Counted from the stretch's first letter, positions 1 to 7,728 are shown. The stretch: DNA of 15,010 nucleotides from Colivivens sp964452915 (GCA_964452915.1 CAYVNW010000052.1:1-15010); one strand, 5' to 3'. The notes: generated by a model from the letters alone, not told the origin. Numbers and translations: made by a program.

Positions 1-2
1 AT

Positions 3-1817
3 GATTTGGACACGTGGCTTGGCAGGCGGTTAGCGGATCTTGCACGTCTGTTGTCACGCGGGCAGCGGCAGATGGGAGCTAACTTCACGGGCCGTAATCC
101 GGACTTTATGATTGGAAACGCACTCAGAGACGTGGACATGGCTCTTGCCGTGACTGCCATCAAGGAGAATCTGCCATACATGCACCGTTTCCGCATGGCC
201 CTGCTGAACCTCACTCTGAACCCGATGCACGGCGGCTTGGCACGCATGTTCACGCTGAAACACTGGTATGGCAAGTACAGGGCTAAAGGCGGTGACGGCA
301 AAACCGACCTTAACGGAAATGAACTGAAAGGATTCAAAAAATGGTATTGGGAGTTCAATACCGGTGGCGCGCGTACAGGCTTCACGAGTTTGAAGGAGAT
401 TGACGAGTACAAGAAGGAACTTGAACGTGACTACATAGATGCCCAGCGCTCACCTTTGAACGCAAGGAAGTTGTGGCATACACTTGGCGAAGCTTTGGAA
501 TACGCCAATTCGTGTGTGGAGGACATGACGAGATTCGCAACTTTCGTTGCTTCGAGAAAGAGCGGCCGCAGCGTGCGCAGGAGTGTGACGGATGCAAAGA
601 ATATAACGCTCAATTTTAACCGTAAAGGGAACGGAGAAATGTGGAATCAGGAATTCAGGGAGTTACAGATATTCGTCAACCCTTCAATACAGTCAGCAGA
701 GGTTGTAGCAAGTCTCGCCACTCACCATCCTGTGCGTTTCTCTCTGTACACCGCCATGAGGGTACTGATAGGTGTTGGCACTCCGATGATGACGGCGCTG
801 CTCTGGAAAGTGTTCGGTGGTGGTGACGACGGCGATGATGACGGTTGGAACGCCGTTGACGAGTACTGGAACCTGCCTTCATGGGAACGTAGGAACAACT
901 TCGTTTGTTGGATTCCGGGAACGAGAAAATTCTTTAAGATTCCATTGGCGCCAGAATTCAGGGTGGCAAACGGTTTCGGTGAAGCCTTGGCAAGCAGCAT
1001 GAGCGGTCACAGCGACGACAATCCTTTTGTGGAGGTGCTGACCGAGGCGAGCGGTCTTTTGCCACTTGACTTCACAGGCAACGGCAACAATCCTCTTATC
1101 ACTCTTGCACCGACAGTAGTGCAACCAGTCCTGCAAATAGGGTTTAATACAGACTTCACGGGCAGACCTATATATAAGGACAGTGAGTGGAACAAGTATG
1201 AGCCAGCATGGCAGAAGGCATATATCGGTACACCGAGCGAGCTTATAGCCATATCGGAGAAGATAAATGGTTGGACAGGAGGCAATGCTCACAAACAGGG
1301 TTGGTGGGAACAGACAGCTGTGGGTAGCATGGCTAATAACCCTGCCGTTGTTGATCATGTATTGAAAGGTTACTTTGGCGGCACTTACTCCCTGCTTGCG
1401 AAGTTGGGCGGTCTTGCTTTAAAGGCATACAGTGGCGAGAGTCCTGACTTAAGCGAGATTCCAATGGCCAACAGGCTTATAACCGCCCCGAGAGAAAAGG
1501 AGCAGAACGGTAAGGTAAAACTTCCGGACTGGTACTATGACTTGAACGAAGAGAACAAACGCCATCAGAACGAACTGAGCGGTTACAGAAAAGAGGACAT
1601 GCAAGGCAACGACACGACAACGTACAATGCTATAACCAAACGTGACGACTTCGAGCGGTGGCAGGAAATAAATTCCTACATCAGAGCCGTGAGCCAGATA
1701 CGCACAGCGATGAGTTACGCACAGGAAGATTCCGTAAAAGCAGAACTGCGGCAAAGTCTTGATGAAGTTCTTGATGGGCTTGACAGTCTGAGGAGGGAGC
1801 AGGACAAACATAAATAG
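3..1817 (+). CDS. Polyvalent virion protein, LPD38-like C-terminal part (5'-partial)
   Basis: The reading frame is open from the left edge (GAT TTG GAC at 3-11), so the gene is probably cut by the window; the TTG at 6 is only a formal start. Numbering from that TTG, residues about 20-60 (NFTGRNPDFMIGNALRD), 115-130 (NTGGARTGF) and 195-225 (KNITLNFNRKGN, then FVNPSIQ) resemble the LPD38 domain found at the end of very large polyvalent proteins of podovirus-like phages and mobile elements. A hydrophobic stretch at about 246-270 could be a membrane segment, followed by a Gly/Asp-rich loop. The C-terminal 100 residues are charged and look helical. By family knowledge such proteins are carried in the virion and enter the cell with the DNA; enzymatic domains, if any, would lie upstream outside the window. 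The gene ends 47 bp before the portal gene on the same strand. The LPD38 assignment is by eye and moderately sure. Confidence 0.72.
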   Translation, partial: DLDTWLGRRLADLARLLSRGQRQMGANFTGRNPDFMIGNALRDVDMALAVTAIKENLPYMHRFRMALLNLTLNPMHGGLARMFTLKHWYGKYRAKGGDGKTDLNGNELKGFKKWYWEFNTGGARTGFTSLKEIDEYKKELERDYIDAQRSPLNARKLWHTLGEALEYANSCVEDMTRFATFVASRKSGRSVRRSVTDAKNITLNFNRKGNGEMWNQEFRELQIFVNPSIQSAEVVASLATHHPVRFSLYTAMRVLIGVGTPMMTALLWKVFGGGDDGDDDGWNAVDEYWNLPSWERRNNFVCWIPGTRKFFKIPLAPEFRVANGFGEALASSMSGHSDDNPFVEVLTEASGLLPLDFTGNGNNPLITLAPTVVQPVLQIGFNTDFTGRPIYKDSEWNKYEPAWQKAYIGTPSELIAISEKINGWTGGNAHKQGWWEQTAVGSMANNPAVVDHVLKGYFGGTYSLLAKLGGLALKAYSGESPDLSEIPMANRLITAPREKEQNGKVKLPDWYYDLNEENKRHQNELSGYRKEDMQGNDTTTYNAITKRDDFERWQEINSYIRAVSQIRTAMSYAQEDSVKAELRQSLDEVLDGLDSLRREQDKHK

Positions 1818-1837
1818 GTTTTTAAATGCGAAAGACG

Positions 1838-1845
1838 TATATTTG
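1838..1845 (+). promoter_or_regulatory. Candidate Bacteroidota -7 promoter box before the portal gene
   Basis: TATATTTG matches the TAnnTTTG -7 consensus of the Bacteroidota primary sigma factor and lies 19 bp before the portal ATG, in the 47-bp gap after the preceding gene. No clear TTTG -33 element is seen at about 20 bp upstream, only a T-run at 1819-1823, so this is a weak candidate. The portal may instead be transcribed with the upstream gene. Confidence 0.35.
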
Positions 1846-1864
1846 AAATCAAATAACACAGAAT

Positions 1865-3892
1865 ATGTTGACAACGGCACTAAACAAACAATATAAGGGT
1901 AAGGATCAGAGCAGGCGCAAATACACTGCTCTGCATCCGATGAGTCGTGTTCACGGCGGAGAAAGTCAGAAAATGGACAGCGTCAGACGTGAGGCACAAG
2001 GAAGGACGAACCGGCGCGCCTTCGATGTGCTCATGCAGGCAAATTACTACTGGAACCAGATGTCGGACTTCCGTCGGGACAGAGAGCGCAATAAGCGTTA
2101 TGCGTACGGAGACCAGTGGGAGGACAAGGTGACGGTCGAGATTGACGGGTGCACGAGGACCATGACCGAAGCGGAGTATATCAAGAGTCAGGGAAACATT
2201 CCACTTAAGAACAACATGATCCGCCGTCTTATGCGAAACGTGATCGGTGTGTTCCGCAGTCAGTCGAAGGAACCGACATGTACGGCGCGTGACAGGGACG
2301 AGCAGCGGCTTGGTGAGACAATGAGTACGATCCTGCAATGCAACCGCCAGCTGAACCGCATGAGCGAGGTTGACGCAAGGACAATGGAGGAGTTTTTGAT
2401 CAGTGCTTTCATCGTACACCGTAAGAGCTACGGTTGGCGCAATGGCAAAGAGGACTGTTGGACGGATTACGTGCAGCCTAACAACTTCTTTATCGACAAC
2501 AAGATGCGCGACTTCCGCGGATGGGATGTAAGCTTTCTTGGCGAAATTCATGATGTTACCTTCGGAGAGCTATGCGAACAGTTTGCCAGCAGTCCTGAGG
2601 ACTATCGCAGGTTGCGGGAAATATACCGTTTCGCATGGGACAGAAAGAACGTCATGACGACTATGGAGAGTTTTGGTTACAGCAGGACGGAGGATCTTGA
2701 CTTTCTTGTGCCGCGTGACTACGGGGTGTGCAGGGTTATCGAGGTATGGCGCAAGGAACAGAAGCCGAGATTCCGTTGTCATGACTATCAGAACGGAGAC
2801 GTATATAAGATCGACATTGAGGATTACGACTACGAGGTCGGCAGGATCAATGACGAACGCATGAAGATGGGTCGGGATGCCGGTATGAGCGATGAGGATA
2901 TTCCTTTGATTCAGACGGAGTGGTTTATGGACGACTATTGGTACTTCTACTACCTCAGTCCGTTCGGTGACATACTGAAGGAGGGCGAGACCCCATATGA
3001 GCACGGGAGTCATCCTTATGTGTTCAAGGCGTATCCGTTTATCGACGGTGAGATACACAGCTTTGTTGCGGATATCATCGACCAGCAGCGGTATACCAAC
3101 CGCCTCATTACCCTTTATGATTGGGTTATCAGGGCTACGGCAAAGGGTGTGCTTCTTGTTCCGGAGGACTGCCTTGGCGATCATGACCTACAGGAATTTG
3201 CAGATGCATGGACTCAGGTTAACGGAGTCATCGCCTTCAAGCCGAGCAAGAGTGGAGTAATACCACAGCAGATAGCCGCAAACGCTACAAACATAGGCAT
3301 AGGCGAACTGCTGAATTTGCAGTTGAAATTCTTCGAGGACATAAGCGGTGTGAATGGAGCGCTGCAAGGCAAACCAGGCTACGCTGGAACGAGTGCGGCA
3401 CTCTACAATCAGCAGACACAAAACGCTACAACATCATTGTTAGACCTGCTTGAGGCGTTCAGCTACTTTGTCAAGGACGGAGCTTACAAGGACGTTAAGA
3501 ACATGCAGCAATTCTATGATACCAAGCGTGTGTTCAACATCGCAGGCAAGGCGGGTTCTCGGATCGTATATGATCCGCAGAAGATAAGGGACGTGGACTT
3601 TGATCTCAATATCATTGAGAGTACAACCACTCCTGCTTACAGGCAGTTGGCTAATGACATTCTCATGCAGCTATGGCAGGCACAGGCAATAAGTGTAGAA
3701 CAGTTGTTGCAATACGGTGACTTTCCGTTTGCGGACGACCTGTTGCAGAGCATTCAATCTCAGAAAGAATCGATACAACAGGGAAATACACCGGAAGGTA
3801 TAAATCCAGAGGTTGCGCAGCAAGTTCAGATGCAGTCGAATCCGCAGGCTATGCAGATGCTTGGTAAATTTATGGGAGGACAGGCATCGTAG
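1865..3892 (+). CDS. Portal protein
   Basis: This 675-aa protein would form the dodecameric ring at one capsid vertex, through which DNA is pumped by the terminase and to which the tail machinery docks. The N-terminal 60 residues are basic. The stretch IPLKNNMIRRLMRNVIGVFR (112-131) is the conserved early helix of P22-type and related podovirus portals. A Tyr/Trp/Asp-rich wing region follows at about 270-400, then a region with TSAALYNQQTQNATTSLLDL typical of the crown/stem helices of large portals. The C-terminal tail (from about 625) is Gln/Pro-rich. Length fits large podovirus-type portals. ATG 1865 is used; an in-frame ATG at residue 37 is possible but would drop the basic N-terminus. The gene is followed by a convergent toxin-antitoxin operon. 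Family recognition is from sequence pattern only. Confidence 0.85.
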   Translation: MLTTALNKQYKGKDQSRRKYTALHPMSRVHGGESQKMDSVRREAQGRTNRRAFDVLMQANYYWNQMSDFRRDRERNKRYAYGDQWEDKVTVEIDGCTRTMTEAEYIKSQGNIPLKNNMIRRLMRNVIGVFRSQSKEPTCTARDRDEQRLGETMSTILQCNRQLNRMSEVDARTMEEFLISAFIVHRKSYGWRNGKEDCWTDYVQPNNFFIDNKMRDFRGWDVSFLGEIHDVTFGELCEQFASSPEDYRRLREIYRFAWDRKNVMTTMESFGYSRTEDLDFLVPRDYGVCRVIEVWRKEQKPRFRCHDYQNGDVYKIDIEDYDYEVGRINDERMKMGRDAGMSDEDIPLIQTEWFMDDYWYFYYLSPFGDILKEGETPYEHGSHPYVFKAYPFIDGEIHSFVADIIDQQRYTNRLITLYDWVIRATAKGVLLVPEDCLGDHDLQEFADAWTQVNGVIAFKPSKSGVIPQQIAANATNIGIGELLNLQLKFFEDISGVNGALQGKPGYAGTSAALYNQQTQNATTSLLDLLEAFSYFVKDGAYKDVKNMQQFYDTKRVFNIAGKAGSRIVYDPQKIRDVDFDLNIIESTTTPAYRQLANDILMQLWQAQAISVEQLLQYGDFPFADDLLQSIQSQKESIQQGNTPEGINPEVAQQVQMQSNPQAMQMLGKFMGGQAS

Positions 3893-3967
3893 CCGTCGGG
3901 AACAGTCTTGTTGGACTCTTACGATAGGGAATCGCCATGTAGGCGGTGACGCAGGTCAGTCCGATGC
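3893..3967. other. Convergent intergenic gap, no gene seen
   Basis: These 75 bp separate the portal stop (+) from the toxin stop (-). Only short inverted repeats are visible, for example CGCC/GGCG around 3932-3944 and AGTC/GACT around 3905-3918. There is no strong hairpin with a T-run, so I cannot support a terminator, and no tRNA-like arms are present. Confidence 0.5.
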
Positions 3968-4390
3968 TCAGTAGAGAAACTTCCGTTTTTCAGCAGGGCT
4001 GAACAGTTTGCTGTTGCGGCATGCATTCAATACAGCGGCCAAATCATCTTCGGTTAACTCACCCGCATAGATTGTTTGGCCGCTTGATATTGATGTGGTA
4101 AGTTTAGAAACAGGAACTTTCTGAATACTCGTGGCGCAAAGGAATGAATCGTATTTTAGGAATCTGTAATACTGTCTTCTTAAAACATACTGCATAGCAA
4201 ATTGCTCTGGTCTTCTTTGAATAACGGGATGTATTCTTGAATTAATAAAGAAAAATCCCGCAACCATTTCTCCCGATATTCCAATGACAGCAAAGAACTT
4301 GCCGTGGTCAATATCATCAAAGATTTCTGAATGCAATATTGTTCCGCGGCGTATTAGACTTTGATGAACAGAATGTGGTAGCTCCATCAT
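3968..4390 (-). CDS. Putative toxin of a Panacea-type toxin-antitoxin pair
   Basis: This 140-aa protein follows the Panacea antitoxin gene with a 4-bp ATGA overlap (4387-4390), so the two are probably translationally coupled; the second ATG (139 aa) is an equal candidate start. The N-terminal half has the pattern GTILHSEIF (16-24), DHGKFFAVIG (28-37) and VAGFFFINS (43-51), alternating hydrophobic strands that resemble the SH3-like barrel of PemK/MazF-type endoribonucleases. A DSF motif (81-83) and a short acidic C-terminal helix (ELTEDDLAAVLNACRNSKLF) follow. By known Panacea systems, the gene beside the antitoxin encodes a small toxin that inhibits growth, usually by blocking translation. 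The MazF-like assignment is my inference and no catalytic residue can be proven. The region is richer in A+T than the flanking structural genes, in keeping with an accessory insertion. Confidence 0.65.
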   Translation of the reverse strand: MMELPHSVHQSLIRRGTILHSEIFDDIDHGKFFAVIGISGEMVAGFFFINSRIHPVIQRRPEQFAMQYVLRRQYYRFLKYDSFLCATSIQKVPVSKLTTSISSGQTIYAGELTEDDLAAVLNACRNSKLFSPAEKRKFLY

Positions 4391-4932
4391 GACAAGAATG
4401 ATGACTGCAAACGTATTTGGTCTGCAATGTATTCAACATATTCTTCTTCATCGCCAGCCTCCCTTAAAATATCCTTGACGGAGATAGCGCGATCCTGTGC
4501 CGTATTACTCCATGCGAGACCATGCGACAATTCTTTTAATTGATCGAAACTTTTATCGCGGCAAAGATCAATTGCAAACATCAAACACTCTATATCACTT
4601 TCCGACAGCTCATCCATGTCCGGCTTAGAGAGTGCGCATACAATATACCGGTTTTCAAATGTGAACTTTTCCTTGATATTATCTACATACTTTGAAAAAT
4701 AGCTATCGCCACGTACTGCTTTCAGTATATCATCGACATTAGACGGCACAGGTCCGTATTGCATGGCAATATATGTGTCTCCTGTTATGGTGCGACCATA
4801 TAATGATAAATGCCGTTGATCTGCAAAATAGAGAATTTTACACAATTTGTGCATATCAGACTTTCCACCAAGCTCGGAAAGAACATAGAGCATGGCATTC
4901 AACGTTACATTTGTACGAAAAATCTGTTTCAT
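4387..4932 (-). CDS. panA: Panacea-domain (DUF4065/SocA-like) antitoxin
   Basis: The protein is 181 aa from the ATG at 4932; a GTG at 4941 in frame would add three residues, but ATG is preferred. The signature of the Panacea/DUF4065 family is clear. It has KLCKILYFADQRHLSLYG (29-46), then ITGDTYIAMQYGPVPSNV (49-66, with the invariant GPVP), and near the end LKELSHGLAWSNT (132-144), the family's sH..AW motif. Panacea antitoxins are known to neutralise many unrelated toxin domains by direct binding, and SocA-like members can act as proteolytic adaptors. Here the domain is alone, without an added DNA-binding segment that I can recognise. It precedes its presumed toxin, overlapping by 4 bp, and has its own promoter with an inverted repeat. 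It lies downstream of terL on the same strand, so it could also be read from the terminase transcript. Confidence 0.85.
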   Translation of the reverse strand: MKQIFRTNVTLNAMLYVLSELGGKSDMHKLCKILYFADQRHLSLYGRTITGDTYIAMQYGPVPSNVDDILKAVRGDSYFSKYVDNIKEKFTFENRYIVCALSKPDMDELSESDIECLMFAIDLCRDKSFDQLKELSHGLAWSNTAQDRAISVKDILREAGDEEEYVEYIADQIRLQSSFLS

Positions 4933-4954
4933 GAAAAGCACTTTAATTCATCCG

Positions 4955-4986
4955 CAAAGTTAAGTATAAAACTTCAATACGCCAAA
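4955..4986 (-). promoter_or_regulatory. Bacteroidota-type promoter of the toxin-antitoxin operon
   Basis: On the minus strand TTTG (4983-4986) is followed after 20 bp by TAACTTTG (4955-4962), a full match to the TTTG - 19-21 bp - TAnnTTTG consensus. The -7 box lies 22 bp upstream of the antitoxin ATG at 4932. This is the best promoter match in the window. Confidence 0.65.
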
Positions 4987-4995
4987 ATATTGAAG
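4972..4995. promoter_or_regulatory. Perfect inverted repeat over the -33 element, likely operator
   Basis: CTTCAATA (4972-4979) and TATTGAAG (4988-4995) form perfect 8-bp arms with an 8-bp spacer (4980-4987) that contains the -33 TTTG. This position suits a dimeric repressor, and toxin-antitoxin operons are often autoregulated. The binding protein is unknown: either the antitoxin, the complex, or a host or phage regulator. Confidence 0.5.
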
Positions 4996-5046
4996 GCTAA
5001 ATTTGGGCACAGAAGCCAAAAGTAAGCTCCTGTCGTTTATTTTTGT
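4996..5046. other. Intergenic gap between terL and panA
   Basis: No gene or clear terminator is seen after the terL stop on the minus strand. Hence read-through from terL into the toxin-antitoxin pair is possible, in addition to its own promoter. Confidence 0.4.
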
Positions 5047-7230
5047 TTATATTGTGGCAGCTGAAACAGCCTTGCGTCTTATTGAGACACTGTCACTTCC
5101 GCGTTTTATCACTTTCGGTATTTCCATTTCGAAGAAGCAGATATGAAGTCCTATAGCGCGTGTCATAAGCAGGTCGTCATGCTTTCCATCAATGGCACCG
5201 TATGCTCCGTTCTGCTTCCGTTCATAGGTCTTATACTCGTTCAGGCAGCGTTCATCGCGTTCAACATACATCCCCTCACGCACTACTTTCACGAGAGTTG
5301 ATATGATTATCGGCTTTGTGGAGACGTTCGTGTGGAATCCGTATTTACGAGGTTTGCCTTCCTTGATGTCATCCTCTGACGGTCGTCGGGCATACAGATT
5401 GTCGTATACCTCTTTTATTTGATTGAGGATAAACAACGATTGATCCCCTTCAACATACCTTTCCTTATCATGCGTTTCCAAAGTATTTGACTCAATAACA
5501 AGGAGTGCATTGTCGTAGTAAGCCGCTATCTGTGCTGCCTTCCATGCAAGCAGGTCGATGTCTATATGTCCGTACCATTGCGCCACGACGGACGGCTTGT
5601 CGCCGTCTATCATGTAGAGACGGTCGAATACCGCAATAACTGACCAGTCCGCCTTGTTGGAACGCCCTCCTATGTCAACTGTGACAAGATAACGGTACAG
5701 GATTTTCTCATCAGGGTCGATGTCCGGCTTCTCCCATATCCATAACAATCCTTGTTTGTCCTCATGAAAACGCAGATGTTTGAGTGCTTCCTTACCTTCA
5801 TCGGCATCACCATAAACATCACCGATAAATCTCGGTGGTCGGCATGACTTTTTCAGTCTGTCAACAAGCACGTCATCGAATACTCTGTTGCCGGAATTGA
5901 CAAACGCCTCCACGTCGTCGGACGGAAATTCGGAAGCCATTTCGGAATGAGAGTTCTTGCCCGCACGCTCATGTACGTACCAGTTGATCGCCTCCAGTGT
6001 TGCACCAAGTTCCCAAAGTTTCCAAAGGTAAGCTCCATTTTCCTCACGGTCGGACATTACATTGGCATTGTTCCGGTTTTCCCAAAGTGTGATTGCGAAG
6101 TTTTTCTTTTCTTCCTCAGAGCCGAAAGGCATGGAATACTGGTCGATGTCAAACCATGATATGAACATAGCCTTAAACATGGATCGCCCAGCTTTCGCTG
6201 CATCGTATTCACGTTGGAAGAAATTGCCTGTGCCGTTTGCAGTGGACTCATAGACTATCATTGTATAGGGCTTGAGCAGTACTCCCGAACATGCCGAGCG
6301 TACAATGTCTTCCGGTTTCTTTCCGTCAGTCGTTTTCCAATATGCCACCTCTGACAGGTGTACAAGATTGTAGTCACCGCCACGGCAGGAGTCGGGACGT
6401 TCAGCAGTACCTATTTTTATTTTGCAGTTACGCTGAGGTACGCGTCTTATAGACCCCGATTTACCAACTCCCACAAACTTATCTTCATTTTCTGCATAGC
6501 TTTCGCCTATATGGTGGAGCATACTGACGGGATAATTTTCAATCATGCGGTTGAACATATCCATGATTTCATCTGAGGCACTACCTTGATGGGCAATGAT
6601 CAGCGAGTTTAGGCCGATTTTGTGAACAAGCTGCAGCCATGCCATATACAGCTGTGATGTTGTAGAACCTCCCCACTGCCGTGCCTTCAAGAGTATAAGA
6701 CGTATGGGCTTACCTGCAAGTCTGAGCTCTTCAAGTGTTTTCACAAACCGTCTTTGCGGTCGGGTGAGCCGGAAAAGGACATCTTCACCTCCACCTTTAT
6801 TCTTTATATATACGAGTACTGCTGCCCAAAAAGCGAAGTCGTAACGGAACCGTAGGCGGACAAACTGCTCAACGACCTTATGTGTGTCTGATGAGGACGG
6901 TTTTTCCATATTCATTTCCTCGCGGAGAAACTTGATGATGCTTCCATGCTTGACGATGAGTTTGACAAGTGGTACGTTCATCATTGATTGCGGCAGCCAC
7001 TGAACGGACAGCGGAAAGTCAGAGATTGAAATTTTTACACGCTTGCCAATAGATCCTTCACCCGTAATAGGGTTGAAGACAGCGTGGATCACCGCCTGTC
7101 TCTTATCATTCTCCTTAAGTATAGCTCGGACATGCAATACCGGAGCCGGAGTATGGGCTATTTTAACCAACGGGTTATTTTTGACATCTTCTTCTTTTTC
7201 CACTGTTCTCGGTATTTGCAAATAATACAT
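5047..7230 (-). CDS. terL: Terminase large subunit (packaging ATPase and nuclease)
   Basis: This complete 727-aa packaging motor cuts concatemeric DNA and drives it through the portal. An N-terminal extension of about 110 residues is followed by the ATPase domain. The Walker A-like motif is LLKARQWGGSTT (180-191). The Walker B-like segment is LVHLSEVAYW (289-298) with S293-E294. The coupling motif is ESTANGTG (328-335). The RNase H-like nuclease has candidate acids D519 (VTVDIGG), E580 (LLVIES) and D685/D686 (KHDDLL), all present, so the enzyme looks active. The next ATG is at about residue 83, which supports the long start at 7230. The first 73 bp overlap the end of the upstream gene on the same strand in another frame. 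The gene lies opposite to portal and capsid genes, an inversion relative to the usual collinear terminase-portal-capsid order. Confidence 0.93.
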   Translation of the reverse strand: MYYLQIPRTVEKEEDVKNNPLVKIAHTPAPVLHVRAILKENDKRQAVIHAVFNPITGEGSIGKRVKISISDFPLSVQWLPQSMMNVPLVKLIVKHGSIIKFLREEMNMEKPSSSDTHKVVEQFVRLRFRYDFAFWAAVLVYIKNKGGGEDVLFRLTRPQRRFVKTLEELRLAGKPIRLILLKARQWGGSTTSQLYMAWLQLVHKIGLNSLIIAHQGSASDEIMDMFNRMIENYPVSMLHHIGESYAENEDKFVGVGKSGSIRRVPQRNCKIKIGTAERPDSCRGGDYNLVHLSEVAYWKTTDGKKPEDIVRSACSGVLLKPYTMIVYESTANGTGNFFQREYDAAKAGRSMFKAMFISWFDIDQYSMPFGSEEEKKNFAITLWENRNNANVMSDREENGAYLWKLWELGATLEAINWYVHERAGKNSHSEMASEFPSDDVEAFVNSGNRVFDDVLVDRLKKSCRPPRFIGDVYGDADEGKEALKHLRFHEDKQGLLWIWEKPDIDPDEKILYRYLVTVDIGGRSNKADWSVIAVFDRLYMIDGDKPSVVAQWYGHIDIDLLAWKAAQIAAYYDNALLVIESNTLETHDKERYVEGDQSLFILNQIKEVYDNLYARRPSEDDIKEGKPRKYGFHTNVSTKPIIISTLVKVVREGMYVERDERCLNEYKTYERKQNGAYGAIDGKHDDLLMTRAIGLHICFFEMEIPKVIKRGSDSVSIRRKAVSAATI

Positions 7231-7601
7231 TTAACTGTAGATGGGGTAATATAAAATTGGGGCGCAGGCTGCACGACCACTTCGCGGCAGCATTCAAGAA
7301 CAGAGACCCCCGGTCTGTCCTTTTGAACAAGCTTGACTCTACGGCAGATTTCAGAAAACATTTCGCGCTTCAGTGCCCTCATTCCGCTATACAGGGAGCT
7401 GCGCCCTGAAAGCATGGCGGAAACTACCACCGACGCGCGGATTTCTGAAACATAAAAACGTGGCGCAGGAAGAGACGCTATGTACCGGTATACGTCGGGC
7501 ATACGTATGTGGCTGCACCGCAAGATGTAATCATCATAGGCTTTCATAAGGTCAATAACTCTCTCCTCTGAGCACTCCATTAAAGATCCGGTGTGCTTCA
7601 T
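7158..7601 (-). CDS. Small basic protein upstream of terL with an internal repeat (candidate small terminase)
   Basis: I do not recognise a named family with certainty. The protein is 147 aa, cysteine-containing and basic, ending in a Lys-rich tail (WKKKKMSKITRWLK). It has two copies of a short motif: PAPRFYVS at 45-52 and PAPQFYIT at 112-119. Each copy is preceded by a helix with Arg/Cys and followed by a helix, reminiscent of a duplicated helix-turn-helix-like unit. It is the first gene of the minus-strand unit and overlaps terL by 73 bp, which is the usual position of a small terminase (DNA recognition) subunit; that role is inference from place, size and charge. The ATG at 7601 is chosen because a promoter-like box lies 35 bp upstream; M8 is an alternative start. 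Confidence 0.6.
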   Translation of the reverse strand: MKHTGSLMECSEERVIDLMKAYDDYILRCSHIRMPDVYRYIASLPAPRFYVSEIRASVVVSAMLSGRSSLYSGMRALKREMFSEICRRVKLVQKDRPGVSVLECCREVVVQPAPQFYITPSTVKCIICKYREQWKKKKMSKITRWLK

Positions 7602-7728
7602 TTTGTGTTTGTATAGTGTTTAAATAAATGTTTTACAAAGATAAAAAAATTTTCCTGTATAAAGATAAACTTACAGAATAAAATTTATGCACTAATTTTG
7701 AATCAATGAAAATTTTATATACTTGAAT
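7602..7728. promoter_or_regulatory. Divergent promoter region between terminase and capsid units
   Basis: This AT-rich region separates two divergent units. On the minus strand TATCTTTG (7636-7643) matches TAnnTTTG and would drive the small protein and terL. On the plus strand TAATTTTG (7693-7700) matches the same consensus 28 bp before ATG 7729 and would drive the scaffold-capsid unit. Neither has a clear TTTG -33 at the right spacing. A 9-bp direct repeat AAAGATAAA occurs at 7637-7645 and 7661-7669, 24 bp apart, covering the minus-strand -7 and -33 positions; this may be a regulator site. Confidence 0.5.

Noticed and set aside
879..1358. 159-aa minus-strand ORF opposite the polyvalent protein
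   Set aside because: Antisense to a coding region with family motifs; no start signal or recognisable motif.
1880..3184. Two long minus-strand ORFs (223 and 204 aa) antisense to the portal gene
   Set aside because: They lie fully opposite a well-supported portal gene, have no domain pattern, and look like a by-product of its codon use.
3890..3950. TAG readthrough at the portal end, as in phages that recode TAG
   Set aside because: Several other genes end in TAG followed closely by normal starts, and no gene is interrupted by TAG; the extension is only 18 residues.
3893..3967. Possible tRNA or other RNA gene in the 75-bp convergent gap
   Set aside because: No acceptor stem or T-arm consensus and only 4-bp stems.
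4810..5025. 71-aa plus-strand ORF over the toxin-antitoxin promoter
   Set aside because: Mostly antisense to the antitoxin, covers the promoter and inverted repeat, and has no motif.
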